Shown here: positions 28,072 through 39,102 of the stretch, piece by piece
Numbering within the stretch: the first letter of the stretch is position 1
Layout: every line of letters begins with the position of its first letter
From: Phymatolithon calcareum
Taxonomy: Eukaryota > Rhodophyta > Florideophyceae > Hapalidiales
Reading direction: 5' to 3'
Assembly (NCBI GenBank): GCA_977006965.1
Contig: OZ345359.1
Span: 1,612,001-1,676,000 of the forward strand
Length of the DNA: 64,000 nucleotides
The notes under the pieces: model-generated
The model's input: only the letters and a program-made list of their open reading frames with translations
What the model was told of the DNA's origin: nothing
Databases searched by the model: none
Translations under genes and position numbers: made by a program

Positions 28072-30174
28072 TTATTCAGCTCCAGCTGCGGCCGCTAGAT
28101 CCGTTCCGAGGCATTCAAGATCAATCGCTATCCCAGACGGAACATCTAAGTTGGATTGGGTGCTCATTTCTCCCATGTGCTCGGTTTCCATCTCGCGAAG
28201 TTGCTTTTCTTTCACGTACGCAGCCCAGGGAATTGAGAGTATTTTCGTCCTGTACTTCGCCACCAAGTTTTCTCTGTCAACGTTTTCAGACTCAACGTTC
28301 TGTCCGCCCCCGTACATAGCCGTCACTTCCGATTCTAAAATTTCCCATGCAGTAAGAGACCGGCTCGAACGCGGAGCTCGTGTACCTCCGTCCAACGCAG
28401 ACGTCCCCAGAGCCTTCCAAGTGACGTGCCCAAGTGCCGATTTCTCAACTGGACAAAGAGAATATCCACACAATTTGCGAAGTAGTGCGTACAATCCGAT
28501 GGCTTGAACGTGAATCGCCCGCAGAGATAGCACAGAGGATGATAGCAAGTCATCAAACTCGGGGAGTTTGTACGCCGCGTACAGACAGTCCGCAATGGCC
28601 TTATGTAGATTCAATTCTTTCTCCTCCTCCAAGTAGTGATTTTGTTCTTCATCGGCAGGGGGATTGGTCACCGTTCTTCTCCACTTCAGAGTCACTGTCA
28701 GGAACGGGAAATTGATGCCCAGCTTTTTGTACTCGGACAAATTGAAGGCCTCAGCCGTCGCTCTTTCCAAAGCACATGCGGCAGGTCCAATCAGCTTCGC
28801 CAACGGTATCTTCCACAGCGCTGGAGAGATGACACTGGGTGGCAAAGTGCTCGGCGCCCCACTCGGATTAAACACGATGTCGAATCCATTGTCGCGAGCA
28901 TCTTCCGGAGATCGGTACTTCCCAATCTGCTCCACCAAAAAGAAAACGTCCTTGAATAAGATCTTTCTCGCCTCATTACGCCCGCTGGTAAGCTTGTACA
29001 TAAACGCAGAGCGCATTGTCAAAACTGCATGGACTCGGAGCTCAAGTAGAGGGTCATGATTTCCCAAAATGGCCATTTTTCGGCGCTTGTCGTCGCGAAC
29101 GGAGTCCCTGCACCTCTTTGGCGGCCTGTTGCTTTCAGAAGAAGGAGCGGACTCTTCCGAAAGATGCCCGGCAGAGAGAAATGGTCTGTCCGTTCCTTCC
29201 TCCACAGACACCACATTCTCAACAGCTCTGAATGTTTCCGCAGAATCTCCGAAAAACTCCAACCAAGGAGGTATATGGGCATCAGGATTACCACCCAGCC
29301 TCTGTGCTTCTCTTCTCAAGAGCTTTCTTGTCAGATCGACCTTCTGGGCCAGAACCCATCGCAGAGCTAGGGACCAGGCCGCTGCGACCCTTGTTTGATA
29401 TTTACGGGTTCCAAGATCTTTTCGACAGCCGAAATGAAGAATAGAAAACCCTGAACAGCTTTGCACCGCTTGTCGGTGACGCTCCATAATCCGCATCGTA
29501 CCAGCTGAAAGCCAACTACGGAAGCTCGAGTGTTGATGCGCAAAAGACAGTACTGTCAGTAATTGAAGAAACACGAGATGCTCCTTCAGTCCTTGTTCCG
29601 TATTCACAAGGAGATCCAAGTGGCGCATAACCGACGGTGGGTCGGATATTTTTCGCTTCTTAGACGGCCCTTCTAGATCTTTCGCTCTCGCGTCGATGGA
29701 AGTTTGGATAACAGTAAACTGAATCTTATCCATGACAGTGCCGAGCAATGACATCTTCGTGTCCAAGGAAGCTTCCAGTTTTTCTTTCTCCTTGCGGATG
29801 TCTTGAACTATATCAGACTTTACGCGGCCGAGTATCTCAACTAGCTGGTCCGCCGACAAAGAATTACCGCTTGCAGGGCGTACCGAAACACAGGGTCCGG
29901 GAGCTGGTTGACCGTTCATATTTGAACGGCCGGGCAGTCTTATTTCTGACTGACCTTCCTCAGCAGGACTCTGGTTCGAGGGGAGAGAGGGAAGCGGTAC
30001 GGGGTTCTCGGGCGCAGCTGGGCGTTCGTTTCGTGTTCCCTCTCCACCTGGTTGCGAATTTGGGGTAGGGGGATGGATGGGTTCCGATGGCTCTGAGGTC
30101 GCAGCTGGGCGTGCGTTGCGTATTCCCGCTCCATCTAGTTGCTGATTCGGGGCAGGGGGATGGACGGGTTCCAT
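28072..30174 (-). CDS. Module copy 1, ORF-B: large nuclear-type accessory protein
   Basis: A 700-residue protein paralogous to 50533-52602. The first 60 residues are two Pro-rich imperfect repeats (PxHPPxPNxQ...RNxRPAA). Residues about 105-160 form a coiled coil (DIVQDIRKEKEKLEASLDTK), followed by a basic cluster SKKRK; a second cluster lies mid-protein (PPKRCRD...DDKRRKMA), both nuclear-localisation-like. The best-conserved block between copies is LSLRAIHVQAIGLYALLRK at about residue 550 (LSLRAIHIVAIALRALLRK in copy 2), followed by GYSLCPVEKSALGHV. No enzyme signature is recognised. It converges on ORF-T here but on ORF-A in copy 2. A TATA-like ATATATATA lies about 80 bp upstream at 30252-30260. 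A role as a DNA-binding partner of the transposase is inference. Confidence 0.65.
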   Translation of the reverse strand: MEPVHPPAPNQQLDGAGIRNARPAATSEPSEPIHPPTPNSQPGGEGTRNERPAAPENPVPLPSLPSNQSPAEEGQSEIRLPGRSNMNGQPAPGPCVSVRPASGNSLSADQLVEILGRVKSDIVQDIRKEKEKLEASLDTKMSLLGTVMDKIQFTVIQTSIDARAKDLEGPSKKRKISDPPSVMRHLDLLVNTEQGLKEHLVFLQLLTVLSFAHQHSSFRSWLSAGTMRIMERHRQAVQSCSGFSILHFGCRKDLGTRKYQTRVAAAWSLALRWVLAQKVDLTRKLLRREAQRLGGNPDAHIPPWLEFFGDSAETFRAVENVVSVEEGTDRPFLSAGHLSEESAPSSESNRPPKRCRDSVRDDKRRKMAILGNHDPLLELRVHAVLTMRSAFMYKLTSGRNEARKILFKDVFFLVEQIGKYRSPEDARDNGFDIVFNPSGAPSTLPPSVISPALWKIPLAKLIGPAACALERATAEAFNLSEYKKLGINFPFLTVTLKWRRTVTNPPADEEQNHYLEEEKELNLHKAIADCLYAAYKLPEFDDLLSSSVLSLRAIHVQAIGLYALLRKLCGYSLCPVEKSALGHVTWKALGTSALDGGTRAPRSSRSLTAWEILESEVTAMYGGGQNVESENVDRENLVAKYRTKILSIPWAAYVKEKQLREMETEHMGEMSTQSNLDVPSGIAIDLECLGTDLAAAAGAE

Positions 30175-30274
30175 TTTGATTTGTCATGCAATCTGAGAAC
30201 GACTCGTGGGTCTCGCACTCGAACAGGCGCTGAATTGAGATGTGTCACGCAATATATATACGCTAACGATGGAC

Positions 30275-30306
30275 AGATGTGCAGTGTTCATGAACAGTGC
30301 ACATCT
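30275..30306. promoter_or_regulatory. 32-bp palindrome upstream of ORF-B
   Basis: AGATGTGCAGTGTTCA followed directly by TGAACAGTGCACATCT: 15 of 16 positions pair. It lies about 100 bp upstream of the ORF-B start, beyond a TATA-like run. Candidate operator or element-end structure. Confidence 0.6.
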
Positions 30307-30357
30307 ATCTATAAGGCCTCCTGGGCAGCGGTATGAGCAGATGCACTTATATTTCCA

Positions 30358-30404
30358 GATCCAGTCCTATTACGGATGATAATCATCCGCAGTAGGACTG
30401 GATC
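30358..30404. promoter_or_regulatory. 47-bp palindrome upstream of ORF-B
   Basis: Left arm begins GATCCAGTCCTATTACGGAT, right arm ends CAGTAGGACTGGATC; 23-base arms with 21 pairs around a single central base. It marks the far (right) side of module copy 1. Confidence 0.6.
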
Positions 30405-33154
30405 ATGGACTGGTCGATAATATTAACCGATTTGTGCCAATACTATGGACTCCAACCTATGCAATCGAGTGCATATACTGTACCCTACAGTACGTCGGAC
30501 TACAGGTCCGGTTTCGCAACTCTGGGCGCAGTTACAGAATGTGCACTTTCAAAAAGATCCAAATGGCACCGCTCCCTTTAATTTAGATCCATCCGTGAAT
30601 CTGTGCTCATTTCCTGACATTCAGGACTGGTAAATGACGCGCCATGTAACTGTAATTCTTCCACGTCTTGTGCGTACATGTGTACAATCGAATGCTCGCA
30701 TGAACAAACGGGTCTTCATTTCCCAGTCATCTTTGTAGCAAGCCGATCTGAATTAACACTTGTATTCAAATCGGGATGCGACATAAATTAAATGAAAAGT
30801 AATCGCAATTACATGGCTCCGCGCAGCAGCGCTCATTATATTGCAACGTTGAAATCTTCAATAGCGCAACGTTGCAACTATCATATCCTTCCTTCATTCA
30901 GGACGCGATGTGCGGATCTGATTATAGTTAGAGTAATATATTCATCAAAATTCTGAATGTGCTATCATTTAGCAAGAACGGTGGGCCGAGATATCATATG
31001 GCCGCAGCAGATGTCGTAACGGCACAATTAAGCTACGATAGCTCAAAGGAGCTAAACAATGTATACATATTGCTCGTGCCCGCTTCGTCATTCGACGAAA
31101 TTGCCTATTTATTCAGCACAAAAACCTGAAGCTCGACGTTGTCGCCGGGCGCAGGACAAAAATGATCTACCGGGTCAGGTACGAGTGCGCGTCAGAGCGA
31201 TTGGTTTGGAATGTGTGTGCGCGATGTTGCCATACTACATTTTGCGCCATTGTCCACCATGGTCCGCACCTGCGTTCGGTGAAGTGCGGCTTTTCTGTCA
31301 CCGCCGAGGCGCAGAAGCTTGACAGACACCGGACGCCTTCTTTCTCAATCGGTACTATTCAACCGGATCTATAGTGAGGCAATCACTGTCTTGGGAGGAG
31401 ATCGCCCTGAGATCAAGATTACGCGTTCGTCCTGCCAGGGGATCTGTTGTGATCAAGACATCGTGTGCTGCATAGAACGGCATATCTGCGGTTTCGTCCG
31501 TACATCGAGAATTTTGTGGTCAACTGGCTGCTGCACAGCGATGGGGGATTGTCTCATGTCGTATCCACATGGAAAATATTACATGCCGAACATTCAAGCC
31601 CACGACGCTTGGTCTCGGAATTATTCTTCCCCGTCATTGCCGGTGCGTACTATTTTATGCTGTTTCCCATTGATCTTACTCCCTCTCGACGTACTGACAG
31701 TTATTCTCTGTTCGTTTTGACACCGAGATAGTCGAAGGCTTACATGCAGAGCACTCACGTCCACGACCTCGGTCTCGGATTTAATCTTCCCAGTTATTGT
31801 CGGTACGTAATTTTTCTATGCTCTCTCCCTCCGATCATACTTCCCCTCAGTGAGCTTACTGACTGTTATACTCTGTTCGTTTGTCCACGGGATAGTCGAG
31901 AGATTAGGGTCTACCAACATGTCAACTGTATAGTTTTCGATCACTGAAGGACAATGGCAGGTCAGATGAATATGGCGTATTTGTATCGCGTTGCAGCACG
32001 TATTTGCGGACTTACTATAATCTGACACGTTAACAATTCTCTTCGGTGTGCTTCTGCGACTCTGATTTTCGCAAAGTAATGTCTCCAGTGATGAATAGTG
32101 GTTATGTCTATTCGACGTTTCTGAGCAGAAAGGGGGGCAACCACAATACGTCTGTATTCTATTCCCATATCTGTGGCTTTTTGCGCTTCTCTATACCAAG
32201 TGCACGTCTCTAGCCGCAAACCGTTAAAGCGGAACCGTATTTTTCGCGGGCGAAACATTATGGCTTCCCTTCATATTTTATCCAATATATTTAATAAAAT
32301 TGCTCATGACTATCCAGGACGTCCTGGTTGCCTCTCGTGTAGCACTAAATCATGAACTCTGTCTTTGGCATTCAGTTCAAATACGCATCTAGTACGTTAG
32401 ATCTGCTCTGAAAATAGAAAAGGCAATGTGCATTTTGCGAAGGTATACAGAAGAAAGTTAATCTTCTGGGCCTGATGCTCAGGTATGTGCCCATCAATCT
32501 CTTTTGCCAGTCTGCTTGTATAAAGACAGAGATTGATAGTCGTCCTGTTCCAGTGCAAAATACATATCTCTCGACGAGCATAAGGCCCTTCTTCCCTGTG
32601 CGAATGTTCACTACGCACATCGCTAAACATCATTGCTCTTAATGTGCTCCACTCTCGTCTTTGAATGGATGTCACCGCAACCCCGAACAATAATAAATTG
32701 CGCATTTACGCGCGCCTTTACACCCCTGTGCTCGACGAGCAGATAGAGTATGACTTATACCACGCAGGAAAGAGCCAACCTTAACGATTAAATTCCACTT
32801 TGTACAAGTGTCATTTTTCGTCCTCATATCAATGCTCCTACCGTCTACGACAAGGTCGTTTCTGGCACCAGTGCGCTCCCCCGGTGTACTCACTGGGCTC
32901 CTGTTTGAAAGTCAGACACGCGCCTGAATGAAGTCTTAATCCAATAAAATTTGATATACGACACGCGTGGATACGATCTCACTTGTAATTGGCCGAAAAA
33001 CAACAAATCTGCTCTACTTCCGATCGAACCATTGCAGTCGATCGTCGCACACTTCAGCTTTGTCGCTAGTGAGGACGAGAGCATCTCAGCAATCGAAATC
33101 TCGCCTGGCTCGGCCAGCACAGCACAAGGGCGCAATCACTAGGCTAGCCACGAT
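30405..33154. other. Long gene-poor region
   Basis: About 2.7 kb with no frame I can support as a gene on either strand. It contains the tandem repeat at 31581-31903. Short frames near 31059-31322 and 32890-33135 lack recognisable domains. Confidence 0.45.
31581..31903. repeat. ~165-bp tandem repeat, two diverged copies
   Basis: Units starting TACATGCCGAACATTCAAGC (about 31581) and TACATGCAGAGCACTCACGT (about 31742) share CCACGACxxxTGGTCTCGGA, ATTCTTCCCxGT, TACTGACxGTTAT and ATAGTCGA. Non-coding; possibly satellite-like. Confidence 0.6.
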
Positions 33155-33225
33155 GATGCGTCTCGCCGCGAGCCGCGCCGCCGCCCTTCGCCCGCGGCTG
33201 GTAGTGCTTTCTGCGCCCCATTCGC
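33155..33225 (+). pseudogene. Decapitated gene fragment: probable mitochondrial presequence exon
   Basis: Starting at two adjacent ATGs, the GC-rich frame reads MMRLAASRAAALRPRL then VVLSAPHSRF: Arg/Ala-rich, no acidic residue, amphipathic, the classic composition of a mitochondrial transit peptide. At 33226 the sequence switches abruptly to the middle of a coiled-coil gene in another frame, so the rest of this gene has been separated by the duplication breakpoint. The identity of the lost protein cannot be told. Confidence 0.4.
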
Positions 33226-34370
33226 GCTTCCATCGCCGAACACCCAAACGTCGCTGAAAATCTCTACGCTAATGGACAAGGTCGTGCCGAGGCCCTTGAT
33301 GATATACCACGAGCGGTCCTTCAAGAGGAGCTCGATGGGATGACGAATGCGCACGCCGTTGCCGTCACCGTCGCCAGTGAGCACGCCGCAATGCTCGAAT
33401 GGAGGGGCGCCGTCCACTGCCGATTCAAAATGTTAAGAACGGAAAAGGCATTAGACTCCATACTACTCTACAACGTCACCATAATTGACAATATGGAGAG
33501 CGTCGAGTCCTTGTATTAGGGACCAGGCGATATACTAGAATGAACAAATTACGAAAAGCTGCTCCCATACAGTCCTTGGAGTGTTAATGAGGGCTTTCAA
33601 AGAAACAACTAAACAGTTGCAAAAAAAATGCTCGAATGGATGAATGATGAATATCGGAAAGTGAAAGCAACCTGTTGCACAATGAACTTGACTGGGACGT
33701 AGCCGAGGACATGTTAAATAAGAAGATCAAGACATTACAATACATTATGGATGCTCAGCGCATGCGTGCAGCACACGCGGAAAAGCGAGCAAACTGGATG
33801 GATATTGAAACCAGGCGAGCTAACAAGGCTGAACAGAAGGTCACTCATCTCGAGCGCGTTGTCACACGCATGCAGGAAAGTGCACACCGTAGCATGCATC
33901 ACATGCATGCCAAGGTGAAGAAGGCGGTGGAGAAGAACTGTGACTTGACGCGTCGTATGAAGGATCTTGAGATAACAGCTGAAAAGGATAAATTTCATAT
34001 GTACAAGATGTTGCAACGAGTGGAAGCGAAGCATGCCAAGGTGATGGAGAAGAATTGTGGCCTGACGTGTGTTATCGCCGGGCTTGAGATTACAGCAGAG
34101 GAAGAAAAAGTTCATATGTACAAGATGCTGCAGCGAGCGGAAGAGAAGCGTGCCAATGCGATGGAGAAGAACTGTGACTTGACACGTCGTATGAACGGCC
34201 TTGAGATAACAGCTGAAGAGGATAAAGTTCATATGTACACGATGTTGCAGCGAGCGGAAGAGAAGCATGCCAAGCTCGCTCGTAGGTATGAAGAGTCGCA
34301 GCGATTACTTTTCATTCTACAGGAGCAAGCCAATGCACATTCCCCTGCCAAAGGACAAGAATCACCGTAA
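33226..34370 (+). pseudogene. Coiled-coil repeat gene, copy 3 (broken)
   Basis: Homologous to the gene at 180 but starting at the codons for IAEHPxVAENL, so promoter, start and about 48 N-terminal residues are absent. It is split by an A-tailed retroposon (33404-33626) and then loses one base in the CCCTGTTGCAC segment (CCTGTTGCAC at about 33670), shifting frame. The rest (33675-34370) is open, with three 39-residue repeats and the EESQR tail, placing it with copies 1 and 4. Confidence 0.8.
33404..33626 (+). mobile_element. Small A-tailed retroposon with 14-bp target duplication
   Basis: A 223-bp insert ending in a run of A, flanked by AATGCTCGAATGGA at 33390-33403 and 33627-33640. It has no coding capacity and no similarity to the LINE 3' ends seen here, so it is either a SINE or a retrocopied RNA mobilised in trans by a LINE. 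No pol III box is obvious. Confidence 0.75.
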
Positions 34371-35696
34371 TCATGGATTAAACAACAGTTATTCCAACAA
34401 GCTTCTACCCTTCCTTGTATTCCTGTGCAGACTCACTTGAAACTTGTAAATCATCTCGTTCTGCAATCCGTCTGTAACCTCAGCATCTACCGTAAGGAAA
34501 TGTTTCTCCACCACCGTTTCCACATTGGGTCTCTTACTGAAGCAAAACAGTCATGTGAAAGATCCCCCGAGCAGATTCTGTTCTGGATGTGGGCAAAAGG
34601 TACTCCGAGTCAGCGACTTTTTCCCGGAAGTAGTAGCGGGCCGCCGATGTCCATCCGGTCGGTCACCTCGGACTTCCGCGTTTGCCTCACCGACAATGGT
34701 GACAGTGCATGCTGAGATGTTACAGGCGCTTATAAGTCGTTTTAAAGGCACACGTATGATCCGTTGCCGCCTCGATTTGAACCACCCGAACTGGGCTGGA
34801 GAGAGAAGCACTCGCGGAGTATGTGTTGCGCGTGCGGAGGACAAAGTCGACGGCTTTTAGTTGGGGATTAAATTCGGAACCGAAAGCTGTCCGAAAAATA
34901 TCGTGATTTTTTGTCCCCACACCAGAACAACCGCGGAGATCCGAACGTCTGCTTGGAGCCCGCTTAGTAGAGGAAGGGAGATTTACATTGTTCGCAACTA
35001 ATGAGAACAGTGATGCTCATAAACATAATTAGAGGGCGCACGTCTGTCTTGCCACGACGAGCACTTATTACAGTGCAGTGCAGTGTGATAGTAGCAGGGT
35101 ACCTCAACGGGGATTATCCATTGCAACTACCATATCCTTCCAATATCAACGAACTTAAGTCATCGTGGGGATAAAAGTTGTTTTTCTCTTAAAAGTTCCC
35201 AAGACCTCATTGCTTCCATCCATATTTAACACACTCTAGTCTTCTAAGATCTTCTTAATTCACAGTTCTCTCTCTGTAAGCGCTCCGCTTAATCTTTTGA
35301 ATTCATATTCGATTTCTTCGCCCATCGTCATAGACCCTAGTAAGCGCTGGAGGGCAATCAGCTCGATCTCTGCACTGGTTCAAAACTATGCACCCAAAAT
35401 TAATTTTCTCCACAATGGAGCTCTGGTGAAAATCACCCTTAGGCATCGCCGAGACATAATTCCGTCCCTTACATGTAACAATCCTGGTAGCTTGTTCGGC
35501 TTAAGTCATCGTGTCTCTGCTGACGATTTCGAGAAGTGATCTCAGACTGCCTCATTTTTTTCAAGATGAAATAACTTACAATAAATATGGTCGATTCAGC
35601 TAATCTTAGACCGCCGATCGGCGGTATAACAGAGAAAAATTCACTGGTGCTCCAAGATCAGATAAATACATTTGAGCACCTACAGGGAAAGCTGAA
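34371..35696. repeat. Unit 3' flank and spacer, unoccupied LINE-A site
   Basis: Continuation of unit 3. At 34810-34824 the site reads ACTCGCGGAGTATGT once, without a LINE. The spacer then runs as in 3689-4530 until a family B LINE interrupts it at 35697. Confidence 0.8.
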
Positions 35697-37406
35697 GACA
35701 CCAGACACTCTTGGGATACATCAAGAGGAAACCTCGGAAAATGCTATTTAAGAAAAAGTGGCGTTTGGCAACCTTCAATGTTGGAGGCTCTCCGGAGACC
35801 CCAGCATACATAGAAAAAATGATGAAAAACCACGGAATAGACATGGCTGCAATGACTGAAACACACTTGAGACCAGAAGGGAAAATTCGATCTGATTTCT
35901 TCTCTATGAACGCAATCCGCCCGCCTCCACAGACGGGGCGAAATTCTGGAGGAGTTTCGCTATTCTTTCGGAAGCACTCTGTGAGCCGTCTGATCTTTAA
36001 ACACGCAGAGACAAATTTTCAACTGATTATCGCCCAAGTGGGGGAGATAAAAGTGGGAGCTGTCTACATATCCCCGGCAGCAACCAGAACGGAAACCGAG
36101 AAATGCCTGATCATGGTCAATAAGTACGCACGAGGAAAGGCAATTGTGTGCGGCGACAGGAACACTCGGCACCTGAGATGGGATCTCCGCTCAAATAGGA
36201 GAGGCAACCAGCTCTTCCGTTGAGCAACAGCAAAGAACTGAGATGTCCGAACTTGGACAGGTTTCAGCTTCCGAAACAAGCGGTTCAAGAGCAACATCGA
36301 CTTGTTCGTAAGAAAAGGAATTGAGACAGCAACGGTCTGCTCACGAACAGACGTCTGGACAGGTAATACGCAGCAGCGACCAGTGACGACAAGTTTTCTG
36401 ACTCGCCAAAACCGTACAAGAGCTCAAAAACCACGAATATCGGTTAAACAATGGAGACATGAAGAGAAACAAGAAAAAGTTCGGGAACAATACGGGACAG
36501 CCATTCCAGGAATCCTCGATGATCTGAAACAGTGCAGCACTCGACAGGAACTAGATCGTCTTTACGAAAAAATAGAGGATACGCTATGTGAGCCGTGGAG
36601 AGAGAAGAGAGCTACCCCACCACGCTACAAACCGTTCTGGAACTCAAATCTCGAAACGATGTGCAAACGTCGCAAGAAACTGTACAAGAAAGCTCAAGAG
36701 CAGGATACAGAAGAGGCATGGAAGCAATATGAGGAATGTCGTAAAGATATTCGCAAATTGGTGAATAGAAGGAAGCGGCAGCAGTATCAAGAATACGTAG
36801 ATGATCTTGAGGAAAAGGATGGGTCCAAGGCAATTGAACAAATCTCCCGAATGCAGAAGATGAGAACACGATGAACGTCTAGGAACAAGATAACCGGCCG
36901 TCCATTGCATAAAACGCTATGCACGGCCCACGTGTCCCAGACATGCCGAGATGTCAGAGGATGGCGACCAAGACCTTCGCATTTTGACTGTCCTCCTCAA
37001 ATGCGGAATCTTACTAAACTAGCAATCCTGAAAGCTCCAACCAGAAAGGCCCCAGGCCTGAACGGAGTGAAGAGCGAAATGTTGATGCACAGACCTAGTC
37101 TATGAGCTATGGACAGCCTGCGGCAGATGCGGAACACTTCCACAATCGTGGATGAAAGCTCTCTTGGTCCCGCTGCACAAGAAAGGAGATCATGACGATC
37201 CAAAAAATTTCCGACCCTTATCCCTACTGAGTCAGGTCCGAAAGGTAGTTGAATCCGCAATTGATATTATGCTCCGTCAAAGATACAAGAACCACAACAT
37301 CCAGCTGGGATTTCAAAAAGGGAAGAGTACGGAGCTCGCAATCTTGAGGGCGCTGGAACTACAAAAGCGAGGGTAGCGATGCACCGCAGTATTGGACCTG
37401 AAGGCA

Positions 37407-37622
37407 TGTCATGTCATGTCATGTCACTTGCTTTGTCCCCTCGTGGGGCTGGCAAGGCAGCGCTTTATTCTTAATTAACTTCTACTTAGATGACGGCTGA
37501 TCGTTATTTCTGCGAGGTAATTAGGAAAGCACTCCTTCTTCTCTGCCTACCGCTCGACAACTCGATTCCACCCGGAGCAAGCGCGGTGGTTCCACGTTCC
37601 GCGAGTCCACGTGGACGGCCAG
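37407..37622 (-). mobile_element. Nested retroposon with (TGACA)n tail
   Basis: A 216-bp insert inside the LINE, flanked by 16-bp duplications ATTGGACCTGAAGGCA (37391-37406) and ATTGGACCTTAAGGCA (37623-37638), one mismatch. On the plus strand it starts with repeated TGTCA; on the minus strand it therefore ends in a (TGACA)n tail preceded by CCCCACGAGGGGACAAAGC, a small hairpin. A microsatellite tail plus target duplication indicates a SINE or truncated LINE of a different family from A and B. Confidence 0.7.
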
Positions 37623-38801
37623 ATTGGACCTTAAGGCAGCGTACGACACAGTGCCTAGACAACACCTGCAAGAGCGAATGAGAGGGCTTCTACCGCAAGA
37701 GCTATGCGCGATGATCGAACCATTCTTGATGCCTTCCTGGGTATCTACGGTTGGTGACCCGCAGCAGAAGTGGTTCCTAATCGACAGAGGAGTACCTCAG
37801 GGGTCTCCGCTGAGTCCAAGTTCATGGACGAATTCGCGGAAAGAATAAGCCGAGTGCCACGAGAAGTTGCAGATGTAGCTGCAGTCCTCTTTGCGGACGA
37901 CGTTCTTCTATCGGCAAAGACACCAGCGGGACTACAGAGACTGTTAAATATTGCATCGAAATGGGCAAGGGACAGGCAGATGGTTTGGAACACGAAAGCT
38001 GGGAAGAGCGAAGTACTTCTCTCGGAAGACACAAGATCACCCATTTTCAAGCTTGCAGGGAAAACGTTGGCAAAGGTCAAAGAAGTATCATACCTTGGCA
38101 TCTCTCTCAGTAATGAGGGAGTGACTGACACAAAAATGCTTGAGCGCATCCGACACGCCAAGATCGCGGTATATCAACTGAGGTCCCTGGTGTCTGGTTG
38201 CGAGCACTCAGCCCCTTGAAAGAAGTGAAGACATACAAGGCGTTGGTACAACCAAGATGGGAGTATGCAATGCACCTGACGCCATGGACGCCGAGAGTCC
38301 AGACAGCTATCGCAGAAGTGGAGAAATCATTTTTCGCACAAGTATTCGGTCCAATATCGAAAAATCGCTATGTCAGACATCGCCTTCTTTGCCGAATTCA
38401 CAACGCCGAAAACAGGAGACTCGTTCTAGCACTCAAAATGCTGGAACGAGCCAGATCAAAGAAGAGGAGCCTTCTGGCCGTCCCAATCGAGGAAAGAGAT
38501 GTGAATGAACTACAATGGGTCAGTCGAGACATATCGGCAATGCTTTAGCGGAAAAGTGGGCATTCGGTCTGTTCCCCCCAATGAGCACATCACTTCTCAC
38601 AGACAAGTTCGGTGATACAGTACCAATCCTCATGAGCAACCTGGAAGAATACCTCGGAAGATATCAACTGACCAAAGAGGAGATTGAAATCACTGAAACA
38701 GCTTTAGACAAACTACTCTTCTTCACTATCGTCTTTTATGACGACATGGAATAGACAAGGCGCCAATTGAGGAAATCTGATCAGTGGACCCCCAAGCTTT
38801 T

Positions 38802-38826
38802 CCCTCCGCCCTTTTACGGGAGAGGG
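38802..38826 (+). other. 3' UTR hairpin of LINE family B, copy 2
   Basis: CCCTC ... GAGGG in the same position as the CCCACATC/GATGTGGG hairpin of the sister copy at 7272-7292, with identical flanking sequence on both sides. Confidence 0.5.
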
Positions 38827-39102
38827 TTTTTGCAGCTAGGGCTACGACGTTAACCCGGGTTACAAGTATTTGAATATATGATCGAAGCTACAACGTAGCT
38901 GCTGAAACGCATCTCCCTTGCAGTCTCATGAGTGTTACTGAGGGCGTTTAATAAATTCCAAATTCAAAAAAAGGGAAAGCTGAACGTGCACCTTCACATT
39001 ATATTTCAAGTTGTACCACAAATAGACCACTGTAGATATGTAGACTTGTGGCAGGGGCCTAATGAATACCACAAGAAAACCTGGGAGAACCTGGACCAGC
39101 GG

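Larger units (their letters stand above)
35697..38971 (+). mobile_element. LINE family B, copy 2: long but defective APE-type LINE
   Basis: A 3.27-kb element with 13-bp target duplications AGGGAAAGCTGAA (35684-35696 and 38972-38984) and an A-rich 3' end. Its first frame (35711-36223) is an APE-type endonuclease: TFNVGG, MTETHLRPEG, GAVYISPAA and GDRNTRHLRWD (the conserved Asp-x-Asn block of APE endonucleases). A basic linker follows, then RT blocks APTRKAPGLNGVK, FQKGKSTELAILRA, LKAAYDTVPRQ, DRGVPQGSPLSPS and FADD at about 37900, and the thumb region ending FYDDME at 38754. Several frameshifts, an internal deletion near 38546 and a 216-bp nested insertion at 37407 inactivate it. It carries both EN and RT regions, the most complete LINE in the window. 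Confidence 0.85.
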
